Of a stretch of DNA of 64,000 bases, positions 47,645-58,915 are shown one piece after another. The notes under the pieces were generated by a model. The model saw only the letters and a program-made list of their open reading frames with translations. It was not told the DNA's origin and made no database searches. Origin of the DNA: Arbacia lixula (taxonomy: Eukaryota > Echinodermata > Echinoidea > Arbacioida > Arbaciidae); assembly GCA_963669155.1 (NCBI GenBank), contig OZ022592.1, forward strand, positions 20,347,174-20,411,173, given 5' to 3'. The translations under genes and the position numbers were made by a program. How positions within the stretch are numbered: the stretch's first letter is position 1; every line of letters begins with the position of its first letter.

Positions 47645-49236
47645 GACTTGACATGACTGCATTCTCTTCTCTGTCGGATGAGGATGTTCAGCGGTGCTCT
47701 GAGGACTTGAAACAATACTACTCAACGCGGTTCTGCCAAATCCAGGCGGACCCGTTATACTTCGACACCCTCCTTCAGTTTGACGATATCTTCACCAATC
47801 TCGAACTGGTAGAAGAAGAGAAGAGCACGAAGTGTAAAGTGCCGCTAGATTACGATAAGCTATTAGAAACAAAGGTCAATGGAGTCTACCCAAAACGGCT
47901 TCTGGTCGAGGGAGAAGGAGGAGCTGGAAAGACAACGCTGTGCGCCCGACTAGCCTGGGATTGGTTGAAGGAAAGACACTTCCAACAATTCAAACTGGTT
48001 CTGGTAGTTCTCCTTCGCCATGCTAAAGACCAGACTGTGGGCGAAGTCATCAAGACCTATCTCTCTGACAGCAATCCTGTAGAAGCGTGGCAGATCGACA
48101 AGTACATCCTCACTAATCACAAGGATGTCTTTCTCGTCTGCGATGGCTTGGACGAGTATGGTGGGGACTTCAAGAGCTCCCAAGACATCCCCGAGATCAT
48201 GCACAACCATGCGTACAAGAGCACCACTGTGCTAGTCACGTCAAGACCCTGGCGAGCTGATGAGGTACGGGGCCGGAGGGAGCTGAGACAGGCGTACGCA
48301 TTCATCGCGGTTCAAGGATTCACTCCTGATAACTTGGCATCCTACATCACAAAGTTCTTTGTTAAAGATCCAGTTTCAGGATTTGATCTCAATCAGTTCA
48401 TGCTGGATAATGACGTCATCGCAGAGAACATGTCTCCCTTCCCAATCTACACGGCTATGCTGTGTATCATGTGGAAAGAATATAACAAGGAGAGGCGACA
48501 GGCAATGTACCGGCTGCAGACGTTCTCCCAGCTTTTCCGAGAAATTGTCTACTTTCTTATTGATCACTACATTTCAAAGATTAGTGGCCAGTCATATGAA
48601 GATGCATCAGAAGTAGGCAGTCGGCGTGATATCGCTCTTGGCATTCTGAAAAAGATTGGGGAGATGGCGCTCAATGGGCTTTTCAAGAAACGACTTGACT
48701 TGTCAGAGAGCGATTTCGAATCATGTCCAGAGGCTATGGAGGCTGGCTGTAGGATAGGTGTCCTGTCTCGAGAAAGGTGTTTCGCGCAAAGGAAAGACAC
48801 GTATAATACCTCTTCTTCTGTGATGTCTACCTTCCACTTCCCCCACAAGTTGTTCCAGGAGTATCTTGCTGCGATGCAACTGGCAGCCCTGTACCGCACA
48901 AACCGTTCTCGGTACGACCACGTCATGTCTCAGACGGTCATTCCACAGTGCAGGGAGTTCAGGTACCTTGTCTACTTCACGTCAGCCCAGGATAAAGATG
49001 TAGGAGTGGATATCATATCACGCCTTCCAACGAAGGATGAGAGGGCTTTCTATGATGATAAGAGGCAGAGGAACACCGATTTCCTTGTAGACGTAGCATT
49101 TGAATGTCACAGTGATGTAGCAGTGGAAGCAGTACAGCACGCCTTGGGAGACAGAACTGTCGCCCTTACAATTGACAACCAGATGACGCCTCACACTGTA
49201 GCAGGCTACCTGTATGTCATGGAACGCCTCCATCTG
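47645..49236 (+). CDS. Exon d: NACHT ATPase domain of the NLR
   Basis: The acceptor follows TTATCTCTTTGTGCAG and the donor is CTG|GTAAAT. The exon gives 531 residues including the junction Gly. Residues 1-80 are a linker (AFSSLSDEDVQRCSEDLKQY). Walker A GEGGAGKTT is at about 90-98, Walker B VFLVCDGLDE at 162-171 with the extra acidic residue typical of NACHT, and sensor 1 VLVTSRPW at 196-203. A SPFPIYTAML motif lies near 264-273, and the winged-helix/HD2 segment FHFPHKLFQEYLAA near 397-410. All catalytic residues for ATP binding and hydrolysis are present. NACHT drives ATP-dependent oligomerisation of the receptor after ligand sensing. A single large exon for this domain is usual in sea-urchin NLRs. 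The exon ends in phase 0. Confidence 0.95.
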
Positions 49237-49734
49237 GTAAATTGAATATGAATTTATATTCATATATGTTGAGAATTCCTGGAGACACTACAAAGCTCAA
49301 CCTCAACGCCTTCCATGTAATGGTTTATGTACTTCAAGATCCTTTAAACACCAATAGGCCTACTATCAAACACACCATCATGCACTATTTCTCCTTCTTC
49401 CCAGTCCGCTTCTTTTCCTTCTCAAAGTTCTTCGTCTTACTCCATTTCCACTATAAGATATATAAGACATATTTGGATTATCCCTCTGCATCACTCAATA
49501 CGTGCCATGCTTATCTTATTGTCTTTTGTAACACATTTTGATATCTGGTCGCCGCCCTCTCTCTAACACGACATACCCTAACACTTCCCACCGCCTGTAT
49601 CAGATTATATTCATCCGAAACTACACATTGTATCAGTAACCACTGTTCCTACAATTATTGTTGGTTCGCTCCTCGTTATATCACAACCCCAATCTTAAGG
49701 GGACGCGCTCTTTGTTTCTCTCCATACTCAATAG
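49237..49734 (+). other. Intron d-e
   Basis: A 498-base intron. A frame at 49,242-49,541 is open but has no splice context and no domain. The intron ends CATACTCAATAG. Confidence 0.6.
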
Positions 49735-49905
49735 GAAACACTGAGCATAGAAAGGAGATGTGGACGCACTGCATCGCGTGATGCAGCTGAATTCATCAGC
49801 ACGTCATCGTCGTTGCGGTCGCTAGCCCTACAGGATGGGGCAGAGATGCACGGTGAATTCTACAAGGTGCTTGCTGACCACGCTGAGCAGGCTAGCTCTT
49901 CACAG
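49735..49905 (+). CDS. Exon e: first LRR exon
   Basis: 57 codons, phase 0 at both ends, with acceptor CTCAATAG and donor CACAG|GTAAGA. The peptide begins ETLSIERRCGRTASRDAAEF and continues FISTSSSLRSLALQDG, the LxxLxL pattern of a leucine-rich repeat. It follows directly after the NACHT exon's MERLHL. It belongs to the same two-repeat exon type as the cassettes at 53,619-56,290 but is clearly diverged from them, so it is the older member of the array. Confidence 0.8.
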
Positions 49906-52900
49906 GTAAGATTACTGCCATAAGCCTATACCATTATCATTATTAGTACTGTCATTAGTAATTGTATTATTAGTATTGTTGTTGCTTTAAATCCTTTTTA
50001 GATATAATGGTATTTCGATAATTGTGTAAACGGCATGCGTTCCGTACTAGAATCATGTCTTCAGTAGTAACGTGATACCAATCACCATATCAATCCAGTT
50101 TGTTGGTATATTAAAGGTATCACTACAATTTACTACTCGGTCGGCCAGGGATTTGTTGCATGCATTTCCAGGTCTGATAAACCCTTACAGATTCCTTGCC
50201 TATACTTGTTGAGCCAACATTGATCATCTAGGGGGAGGAACAAATTACAAGTGAATTGATTTAGGCAGTGCAAACCCTTTTGATGTGGTATCACTTTATA
50301 CCGCAGGGGCGGATCAAGATGGATAGGGGGGGGGAGGGGGGGGGCGGCAGTGCAAGTCGGCTGCCCCCTCCTGTTTTCAGACTGTTCCTGTTTTCCAGAG
50401 GGGGCCTCCCCCTTTTCAGACTTAAGAAAATATGATATCTAACAAGAAGAAACGCTCCAAGTCATAACCGGGCCGCGCCGGCAGACCCTTGATGTAGTCT
50501 GCACACTTCGCTGGTTAGATATGACGTAAGTTCGCCAGGGTGTAAAAGGGAAACCGTCCCTACACGTTTCATAAGGAATACGCAGTATTAAGACAGTGTG
50601 TCCATTTTGAAGGTCAATCTTCCTTTTTTTAAAATCCATGGAAAATGCAAAAAGAAAAATAAGAACTTCCCTCCCAATAAGCATTATGATACAATTGGAA
50701 ACTGACGTAAAGCAAATTTATAGCGATCATAGCGAGATTATGGGAAAGGTTTTGGGGCGGAGGTGGCTTTACACTATGGTCTGCATCTCTCCGATTCCCG
50801 GTACGTGCGTTCAATGGAAGTAATGCTCGCATCGTGGGCTAAGAGGGGACAATACGGTCATGAATGAAGATTATGCCCGCTGCTTTTAACAAGGATGGTT
50901 TTTCACTTCTCCTGAAAATGTTCGTGAAGCTATGACTGTCAGATTTAATACACGTCATTGTAAGGGTATACTCATGATTCTTGCAGAGTTGCATGAGTTG
51001 CATGCGACCCCTTGTCTTTAAGAGTATGGTAGATATACATATCAACAAACATCTTTCCGGCCCATGTTTTTTTTTTTTCGGATCACCTGAATACAGTGTA
51101 AGCAGATTATTCTTAGGAAAGTTTTGGCACTGTGACAACTGCGTATTATTTTGACCTCACATTGGTACATAAAGGTGGAATGAATGGCAGTCATTTGGAC
51201 AAATTAACAATAAGTTAAATTTTCACATTTGTTGTGACAGAGCATGTATGAAATGTTTAGTGTACCATAGGGTGTGTTGTATACAATTAGACTAAGAAAT
51301 TTGTGTAGAGGGTGGGCAAAGATAAACATGTTATATGTTATTTGAAACGCTTTAAAAAGCCGTAGTAAACAGGTTAACGTTTTGTCCCTTAAAACCTAAG
51401 CTACCACCCTGAGCCAGAGACAGGACACTTTCCCGGACCTCCGACGGATAGTCGGAAAACAACAAAGTACTTTAAGTATTGTGATGTTACTGGTCTCCTC
51501 GTAAAGAGCTATACAGACATGATAATCATAATCATTTATATTTTCAGTGCAATCACAACTTCATATTGTAGTAGGAATTTTCGAGCCAGATGGAGACATT
51601 AAGTCTCTGTCCGCGTTAGGATAGTCGATCGTAGGCGTGGTTTGTTTGGGCGCAATATACGACTTAAGTAGTATACCAACCAATACCAGCCCACTCATAC
51701 CAGTCTACCAATAAAATCGTGGCCGAGATTTTAAAGGAAAGAACAGGGGTTTCAAAATTACCCCCCCCCCCCCAAGGTCAGTTTTGCTGAAGGTAGACTT
51801 TCGTTCATTTAATATGTTTTAATTTGATTTCGGGATAATTTGGTTGGGATCATTCGAGAGCATATTTGCAGTATCACAGTGGACAAACTTTCCTTGAAAT
51901 AAAAACCTGATGAGGATAAGTCGAAAAGACTCGTCTTAACTCTGAAATTACAAAGTCAGTTTGATCGCCTGACGCTACTATATAGGGTACGCCGACCGCA
52001 AATAATACTACGTGTTATACATTGGCACTCTTGATCGATAACAAAAATGCTTGGAAGTCAAGTCCGGCTTTATGTTAGTACTTGTCAAATGTAGGCCTAT
52101 ACATTTTAGGGAGATATTTTGAAATAGATTTTATCCATATATATCAATGGCATTTATTATGGTTTGATTGGCTCGAATGGCCCAATCAATTATTTTTTCG
52201 AATAACACAACGCCCCTGTGCCTATCCACCACCACAAGAACAAGAATAAAACGTTTATTTGCACAGGCAAAATTCTGTGTACATTTCCCTCAATCACCGT
52301 AGGAACTTTTCTTCAGCTCCCGTTCACAATACTATGTCATTAATTTTTAAAGAAGACAACCACGCAGCTTGCTCGCTACCCAGGCAGCAAACCCTGTTTG
52401 GGCGTCCATCACACATGGGCTGTTGTAAAACGTGGCTGGATGTCAATGCTTTTGGGAGATTAGCGTGCACATTTTCTACCTGCACTACCTTTGCAATTTA
52501 TTGCTCTTTGAGAAAAATGGCGATCATTTTTTTTAACTGACCTCTATGGAAAAATTAGTATTGACAAATTGTTTATAAGTGGATTGAAATAAGCTTTACT
52601 CGCACCGTATGATATCACATTTGTTGGGCTTCTGGATGTTTATATTGTTTGGCAAAGAATTATGTCTTACTTTCTTCCCCCAAAATTAGAATTTGATGAA
52701 AATATATAGCCTAAAGAAGTCTTCAAATTTCATCAAGTATTTTCACTATCTAATGAATTGAAACTTTTCAGAAAACTGCCCTGTCATTTAAATATGAGGG
52801 GGGCCTACACGATGTGTATGGACCCCAGTGAATGCGTGAGCCTCACGCAGAATGCTCGAGTCTCACGCAGAATGCGTGAGACTTGAGGCAGCTCTGATTG

Positions 52901-53156
52901 CGCAGCACTAACAATCTTAAATCTATATTCTGACTTTTCTATTGAGAGAAAAACACATTTAGTAGGTCTACTTACTGATACCTTCGTTTTATAGGCAAAT
53001 ACTGCTCTTGCAGTTCCAGTTGTGGACTAAGAATACTAGCTTTAGTCCAAATTAGTTTAGAGTTTTTTTTCTAGGCGGAACTTTCACATGGGCTATAAAC
53101 ATCATTATTTTAATAAACATATCAATCTGTGTGCGCTCTTTGATCACTGTGTACAG
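49906..53156 (+). other. Long intron e-f
   Basis: 3.2 kb before the first cassette copy. It has G-runs near 50,328-50,343 and a C-run near 51,762-51,774. From about 52,980 the sequence becomes paralogous to the later cassette introns (compare 53,450-53,618 and 54,060-54,438). I recognise no exon between 49,906 and 53,156. Confidence 0.6.
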
Positions 53157-53192
53157 ATCGAGAGGTTAGCTCTGAACTTGATGGACCTTTAG
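53157..53192 (+). pseudogene. Relic LRR cassette exon
   Basis: After GTGTACAG the sequence reads IERLALNLMDL and then a TAG stop (53,190-53,192). It matches the first 11 residues of the LRR cassettes, after which homology to the exon body is lost. Using it would truncate the receptor, so it is probably a dead cassette skipped in splicing. Confidence 0.65.
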
Positions 53193-53618
53193 AAGAGAGC
53201 GTCTGCATATAATAGGTTCAAAAACTTGATAAATAGTTAATTTACAAAAGTTATATTGACTTTATTTTATATGTGAGTGCTGTAATTTGTGTTTGCAAAC
53301 TTGTATCAACACTGCTAGCAAAGAAATAGTCACCCAGTCAGTTTTTTTTTCTGTTTCTGTATTACGATTCTTTACCAAAAATGTCTGTACTGCAACTTAT
53401 ATACACTTTAAAACGATGTGAGATACTGCTTTTAAAATTCCAAATGTTGATGTTAACTGAAATATTACCTCTAAACCCAAATTAGTTTCGATTTTTTTTT
53501 AGACTTACCCTAAAAGTGAACTTTCAATAACATTAACTGATCACATTAATCTAAGTGCGCTCTTGTTCATAAACCGTGTGTATTTCTGTTCTGATCGTTT
53601 TGGGATCACTTTGTACAG

Positions 53619-53792
53619 ATCGAGAGCTTAGATCTGCGCGGCATGAATCTGCGCGTCATGAATGCGTCTGCATCACGTGATCTTGGTCTGTTTGTGTGCG
53701 GAGTACCCAGTCTGACAAAGGTCCGTCTCTCCGGGTGTAGCTTTCACGATGGCTTCTTCTCAGCAATAACATCGAAGGCTTCAGGCACACAG
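53619..53792 (+). CDS. Exon f: LRR cassette 1
   Basis: 58 codons, phase 0-0, between TTTGTACAG and CACAG|GTACTT. It starts IESLDLRGMN and contains SLTKVRLSGCSFHDGFFS, so it holds two leucine-rich repeats. Compared with the other cassettes it has SAITSKAS where they have SALASKAS. The preceding 40 intron bases (TTTTGGGATCACTTTGTACAG) are shared by all complete cassettes. Confidence 0.85.
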
Positions 53793-54158
53793 GTACTTTA
53801 ACAAATGTGACAAGTTAATGATTTTTTTTTAACACACGTTCACTATATTTCATGAACTTTGTGTGAGTGTTCTTAGTGATTGAAAGTGTGTATTAATAGT
53901 GCTGACAAGGAAATAACGATAGTCAGTTTGTACTGTAATTATATTATGGTCTTGTTATAATCTTGTTAATAAAATGTAGGCCTATACTGCAAATTAAGCA
54001 CATCACATAGAACCAAAAATACTTCCTTCAAAAATGTAATTGTTGAGGTGGCCTAAAATAAGCTCTAGACTAGTCCAAAATAAGTTTAGAGGGTTTTTTT
54101 TTAGGCGGAACCTCAACATAGGGTAGGCTATAGGCCCTAAATAGCATTAATTGATCGT

Positions 54159-54276
54159 GTCTGTTTGTGGTCTGTTTGTGTGCGGAGTACCCAGTCTGAC
54201 AAAGGTCCGTCTCTACTGGTGTAGATTTCACGATGGCTTCTTCTCAGCATTAGCATCAAATGCTTCATGCACACAG
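54159..54276 (+). pseudogene. 5'-truncated LRR cassette
   Basis: Only the second half of a cassette remains: from TTTGTGTGCGGAGTACCC to the donor ACACAG|GTACTA. The acceptor and the IESLDL half are lost. The only nearby AG (CCCAG) would enter in the wrong phase for a phase-0 array, so it is unlikely to be spliced. It has its own substitutions (WCRF, ASNASCTQ). Confidence 0.7.
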
Positions 54277-54438
54277 GTACTATAAAGTTCAACAATTTCA
54301 AAACCAGGTATTTACAAATTAAATTTTACATCGACATGGACTTTAAAAAGCATTAATTGATCACGTCAAACTGTGTGCGCTCTTGTTTCTAAATCTTATG
54401 AATTTCTGTTCTCATCTTTTTGGGATCACTTTGTACAG

Positions 54439-54603
54439 ATCGAGAGCTTAGATCTGAGCTGGATGGACCTTGAGATGAACGCATCGCGTGATCTTGGTAT
54501 GTTTGTGTGCGGAGCACCCAGTCTGACAGAGGTCCGTCTCTCCGGGTGTAGCTTTCACGATGGCTTCTTCTCAGCATTAGCATCGAAGGCTTCAGGCACA
54601 CAG
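54439..54603 (+). CDS. Exon g: LRR cassette 2
   Basis: 55 codons, phase 0-0, same acceptor context (CACTTTGTACAG) and donor (CACAG|GTACTA) as cassette 1. It starts IESLDLSWMDLEMNASRDLG and has SLTEVRLSGCSF. It is three residues shorter than cassette 1 because it lacks one copy of a three-residue segment around the NAS motif; the change is a multiple of three, so frame is kept. Confidence 0.85.
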
Positions 54604-54985
54604 GTACTATAACAAATGTGACAAGTTAATGAATTATTTTTGTAACACACGTTGACTATATTTCATGAACTTTGTGTGAGTGTTCTTAGTGATTGAAAGT
54701 GTGTATTAATAGTGCTAACAAGGAAATAATGATAGTCAGTTTGTACTTTTTTTTTTATTTATGATCTTGTAGACTTGTTATAATCTTGTTAATAAAATGT
54801 AGGCCTATTAAATCTTCAAATTAAGCACATCACGTAGAACCAAAAATACTTCCTTCAAAAATGTAATCGTTGAGGTGGCCTAAAATAAGCTCTAGACTAG
54901 TCCAAAATAAGTTCAGAGTGTTTTCGAGGCGGAACCTCAACATGGGATAGGCCCTAAATAGCATTAGACCTCTAATTGATTATGT

Positions 54986-55101
54986 CTGTTTGTGGTCTGT
55001 TTGTGTGCGGAGTACCCAGTCTGACAAAGGTCAGTCTCTACTGGTGTAGATTTCACGATGGCTTCTTCTCAGCATTAGCATCGAAGGCTTCAGGCACACA
55101 G
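54986..55101 (+). pseudogene. 5'-truncated LRR cassette, second copy
   Basis: Same breakpoint and layout as 54,159-54,276, lying 825 bases downstream of it. The truncated unit was therefore copied together with its neighbouring complete cassette. It has SLTKVSLYWCRF. It lacks an acceptor and the first repeat. Confidence 0.7.
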
Positions 55102-55262
55102 GTACTACAAGTTTAACAATTTCATAGCCGACTATTTACATATTAAATTTTACATCGACTTGGCCTTTATATAGCAGTAACTGATCACGTCAAACTGTGT
55201 GCGCTCTTGTTTATAGATCTTGTGTATTTCTGTTCTGATCGTTTTGGGATCACTTTGTACAG

Positions 55263-55436
55263 ATCGAGAGCTTAGACCTGAGCTCGATGGACCTTGAGAA
55301 GAATGCGTCTGCATCATCACGTGATCTTGGTCTGTTTGTGTGCGGAGTACCCAGTCTGACAAAGGTCCGTCTCAACAACTGTAGCTTTCACGATGGCTTC
55401 TTCTCAGCATTAGCATCGAAGGCTTCAGGCACACAG
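55263..55436 (+). CDS. Exon h: LRR cassette 3
   Basis: 58 codons, phase 0-0, with the standard acceptor and donor contexts. It starts IESLDLSSMDLEKNASASSR and has SLTKVRLNNCSFHDGFFS. Differences from cassette 2 fall mainly at the residues after LDL and VRL, which in an LRR solenoid face the concave ligand-binding surface. Confidence 0.87.
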
Positions 55437-55597
55437 GTACTATAAAGTTCAACAATTTCATAACCAGCTATTTACAAATTAAATTTGACAACGTATGGAC
55501 TTTAAATAGCATTAACTGATCATGTCAAACTGTGTGCGCTCTTGTTTATAAATCTTGTGTATTTCTGTCCTGATCGTTTTGGGATCACTTTGTACAG

Positions 55598-55774
55598 ATC
55601 GAGAGCTTAGATCTGCGCGTCATGAATCTGCGCGTCATGAATGCGTCTGCATCATCACGTGATCTTGGTCTGTTTGTGTGCGGAGCACCCAGTCTGACAA
55701 AGGTCGGTCTCATAGACTGTAGATTTCACGATGGCTTCTTCTCAGCATTAGCATCGAAGGCTTCAGGCACACAG
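55598..55774 (+). CDS. Exon i: LRR cassette 4
   Basis: 59 codons, phase 0-0, only 161 bases after cassette 3. It starts IESLDLRVMNLRVMNASASS and has SLTKVGLIDCRFHDGFFS. The doubled RVMN segment adds a residue and is shared in part with cassettes 1 and 5. The donor is CACAG|GTACTA. Confidence 0.87.
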
Positions 55775-56113
55775 GTACTAATACAATTTCGACTAGTTGA
55801 TAAATAGTTCATTTACAATAGTTACATTGACTTTATTTTCCATGTGAGTGTCTGTGTAATTAGTATTTGCAAATGTTTATCAACACTGCTAACAAGGAAA
55901 CAATGATGCCGTCAGTTTGTAATGTATTCCAGAACTATGGTAGATACTTCCTTTAAAAATCATAAATGTTGAAGTTGCCTGAAATATGCTCTAGACTAGT
56001 CCAAAATAAGTTAAAAATTAAATAGCATTAATTGATCATGTCAATTTGTGTGCGCTCTTGATTATAAATCTTGTGTATTTCTGTTCTGATCGTTTTGGGA
56101 TCACTTTGTACAG

Positions 56114-56290
56114 ATCGAGAGCTTAGATCTGCGCGGCATGAATCTGCGCGTCATGAATGCGTCTGCATCATCACGTGATCTTGGTCTGTTTGTGTGCGGA
56201 GCACCCAGTCTGACAGAGGTCCGTCTCAACCGGTGTAGCTTTGACGATGGCTTCTTCTCAGCATTAGCATCGAAGGCTTCAGGCACACAG
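56114..56290 (+). CDS. Exon j: LRR cassette 5
   Basis: 59 codons, phase 0-0. It starts IESLDLRGMNLRVMNASASS and has SLTEVRLNRCSFDDGFFS (Asp where the others have His). The donor CACAG|GTACTA is followed nine bases later by an inserted 839-bp element, which splits the intron but leaves the donor intact. Confidence 0.87.
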
Positions 56291-56299
56291 GTACTAATA

Positions 56300-57138
56300 T
56301 GGCTAGTGGCCCATTCCCACCGCAGGGCCCTTAATCGACGCACTAGCAAAAATGCGTATTAGAACAAAATGGTAAGCGTATCACGCGTGAGACTACAGAA
56401 TCACCGTCGGCACAACAGTTTCTGTCGTGCTACGCAATTACGAGTCAAAAAACGCAAGTTTCATCTAATTATCGTCTTTTGAAATTTTAAGCTACAAAAA
56501 ATCACATTATTCGGTAAATGTCAAAATTATATGCCGACCAGAAAGTCCGTTTTCTCCAAAATTCCTGCCACGCACCCGCTTTGCGATCGCTTCGGTAGCC
56601 GAACGGAGAAGTCAGTGTGATCGTGATGCGCATGCCTTCGGCACTACATCATGCGCGTTCCGAGAAAATACGATCGAAATGAAGACTCTCGTATTATAGC
56701 AGTCTCCTTTTTTTCGGACCTCGTTCCATTAAACATTTAGGGTAGCCTTAAAGAAAATAGAATTCTTCTATAAATAGTCCACTTCAAACGTAAATTACAT
56801 GAACAAGCAAACTACAAATTTCTCTTTTTTTTTCTTTTTTATTCGAATCACCAAGTCACCATAAAATCGAACACATAATCGATCAGGAAAAGCCCATTGA
56901 CAATACACGTAAACAGTGCGGCGTTTAAGGGCCAAAACTTTATCGTCGACAAAATTGACAGGCTAACAGTTTTGCACTGAAAATACATTTATTCGTAAGT
57001 GCTTACTCAAAATATCTCTGTAATATGATTTTGAAAATATAAAGCATGAAAGTAAGTGTGATTTAGTGCAAGAGTATATCGACATACGCATTTGCTTTCG
57101 CCTCAAATCGAAAGTGCGGCGAATATGGCCCCCCCATC
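56300..57138. mobile_element. 839-bp inserted element with imperfect inverted termini
   Basis: The intron after cassette 4 reads GTACTAATACAATTTCGACTAG without interruption. After cassette 5 the same sequence is split, with GTACTAATA on one side and ATACAAGTTCGACTAG on the other. The insert begins TGGCTAGTGGCCCATTC. The reverse complement of its end begins GATGGGGGGGCCATATTC; both then share CCGCA and later AGCAAA..ATGCGTAT. The flanking ATA may be a 3-base target duplication. It has no coding capacity and is likely a non-autonomous DNA transposon. Confidence 0.7.
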
Positions 57139-58017
57139 ATACAAGTTCGACTAGTTGATAAATAGTTCATTTACAATAGTTACATTGACTTTATTTTCCA
57201 TGTGGGTGTCTGTGTTATTAGCGTTTGCAAATATGTATCAACACTGCTAACAAGGAAATAATGATGCAGTCAGTTTGTTATGTATTCCAGAAATGACACA
57301 TACTTTCTTCCAAAATATTGAGGTGGCCTAAAATAAGCTCTAGACTAGTCCAAACTAAGTGTACCTGAGTTTTTCGAGGCGGAACCTCAACACCAGCTAT
57401 ACATAGCATTAATTGACCATGTTAATCTGCGTGCGCTCTTGCTTATTAACATTGTGTATTTCTGTCATAAATGATCATATCATACATAAGTACTGTAGCA
57501 GCACTAAATTGCATATTGTATGATTATTTTGAATCGTAGATGGCGTCGTACGTTATTTATATATTGTTTATATATCACCATGGGTGCTGGAATCTACTTT
57601 CGCGCCCGGGTCTTCTAGGATCCTAATTTGCATAAAGGCGGGCAATTATCGTACGCTAATTGGACGCTGCTGAAGCCGGCGAATCCCGACCGCAGCCCGC
57701 TGAATCCTTTATAAGGAAAATGTTGATTGAAAAACCAGCTCTTCTCTTTCCATCTGCCGTTGACGACCGACACATTCACGCGTACGGGTGCAGTAGCCCT
57801 GCATGGAGAGCCACGCGTGAACCATAATCTGTACGACGATTGATTTTACATGTCAGTGCCTAGTGGGAAATAATTCCCAGTTCGACCGAATACAGTGCGT
57901 TCTGCTCCATTTTTGAGTTTCAATAAGAAACATAAGTTTCTTTCCGGAGCACGTTTTAAACCACTTTCGACAGCTAGGCCCGGCATAGACTAACACTACG
58001 TTCAACCGTTCTTCCCC
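57139..58017. other. Cassette-type intron, then inserted promoter-like DNA
   Basis: 57,139-57,470 is paralogous to cassette introns, up to GTGTATTTCTGTCAT. From about 57,485 unrelated, GC-richer sequence starts. It contains TTTATAAGG (about 57,709) and runs into the minisatellite. It may be part of an LTR-like or other inserted element ending near 58,620, but I cannot define its ends. Confidence 0.4.
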
Positions 58018-58486
58018 GTCGTCATTCACGAGTGGCACGGCTTACCGCTGCTCGTCCATCGTCGTCATCGTCGACCGTCGTCATTCACGAGTGGCACGAC
58101 TTGCCGCTGCTCGTCCATCGTCGTCATCGTCGACCGTCGTCATCCACCGAGTGGCACGGCTTACCGCTGCTCGTCCATCGTCGTCATCGTCTACCGTCGT
58201 CATCCACGAGTGGCACGACTTACCGCTGCTCGTCCATCGTCGTCATCGTCGACTGTCGTCATCCACGAGTGGCACGGCTTACCGCTGCTCGTCCATCGTC
58301 GTCATCGTCGACCGTCGTCATCCACCGAGTGGCACGGCTTACCGCTGCTCGTCCATCGTCGTCATCGTCGACCGTCGTCATCCACCGAGTGGCACGGCTT
58401 ACCGCTGCTCGTCCATCGTCGTCATCGTCGACCGTCGTCATCCACGAGTGACACGACTTGCCGCTGCTCGTCCATCATCGACATCC
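58018..58486. repeat. Minisatellite, eight units of 59-60 bp
   Basis: Units begin at GTGGCACG (or GTGACACG): 58,032, 58,091, 58,151, 58,210, 58,269, 58,329, 58,389 and 58,448. The 59/60 alternation comes from CCACGAG versus CCACCGAG. Each unit is built from smaller GTCGTCATC-like pieces. Because the unit lacks stops, three overlapping plus-strand frames and one minus-strand frame are open over it; these are artefacts. Confidence 0.95.
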
Positions 58487-58817
58487 ATCGTGAGCATTAT
58501 CGTGAGCATTATTATATCATATATGTTATTATCATATGAGCATACATCCGGCGTGATGTAACCTTTTGTTTATTATGAATTAAACCTCAAGAAATCTACT
58601 TCTTTGAGTGATCGTCTAATTTCTGTCCTATCTTTCCACGAGAATATAAAAAAAGGTAATTTGATCGTTTGTACTTAGCCACACAGCTAACAACACCCAC
58701 ACGCATCGAATTACCAAAGTACCATAACAAGTTACACTTTTTGTGTGCAAATACGAGCGAGTAGTCATTCTTGCCCTGCTTCGCAGCACTCTTCTGGCAC
58801 ACAGCTAGGTAGAGTGA

Positions 58818-58915
58818 GTGGTCCACAAACCACGGCCCTGGCCCTACCCTTGAAACCGGCCCCCGCGTATCGCGTATTTCTGCTCAGTGCGCGTTATCAA
58901 AGACTCGATGCGCGA
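58818..58915 (+). repeat. Inverted-repeat partner, left copy
   Basis: It contains GTGGTCCA, ACCGGCCC, GCGTATTTCTGCTCA and GCGCGTTATC...TCGATGCGCG. The same words recur in the same order on the opposite strand at 59,389-59,451. The DNA between the copies is ordinary cassette-intron sequence (58,940-59,060), so these look like two independent insertions of one repeat family in opposite orientation. Confidence 0.65.

Noticed and set aside
54159..55101. Truncated LRR cassettes as functional alternative exons
   Set aside because: They lack the conserved acceptor and first half, and the only nearby AG would enter in the wrong phase for a phase-0 array.
53619..56290. Regularly spaced near-identical repeats, superficially like a CRISPR array
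   Set aside because: The units are 165-177-bp coding exons with splice sites and long, mutually paralogous introns in a eukaryotic gene; there is no short repeat/unique spacer structure.
58032..58561. Three overlapping plus-strand open frames and one minus-strand frame
   Set aside because: They all arise from a stop-free 59/60-bp minisatellite unit read in different frames.
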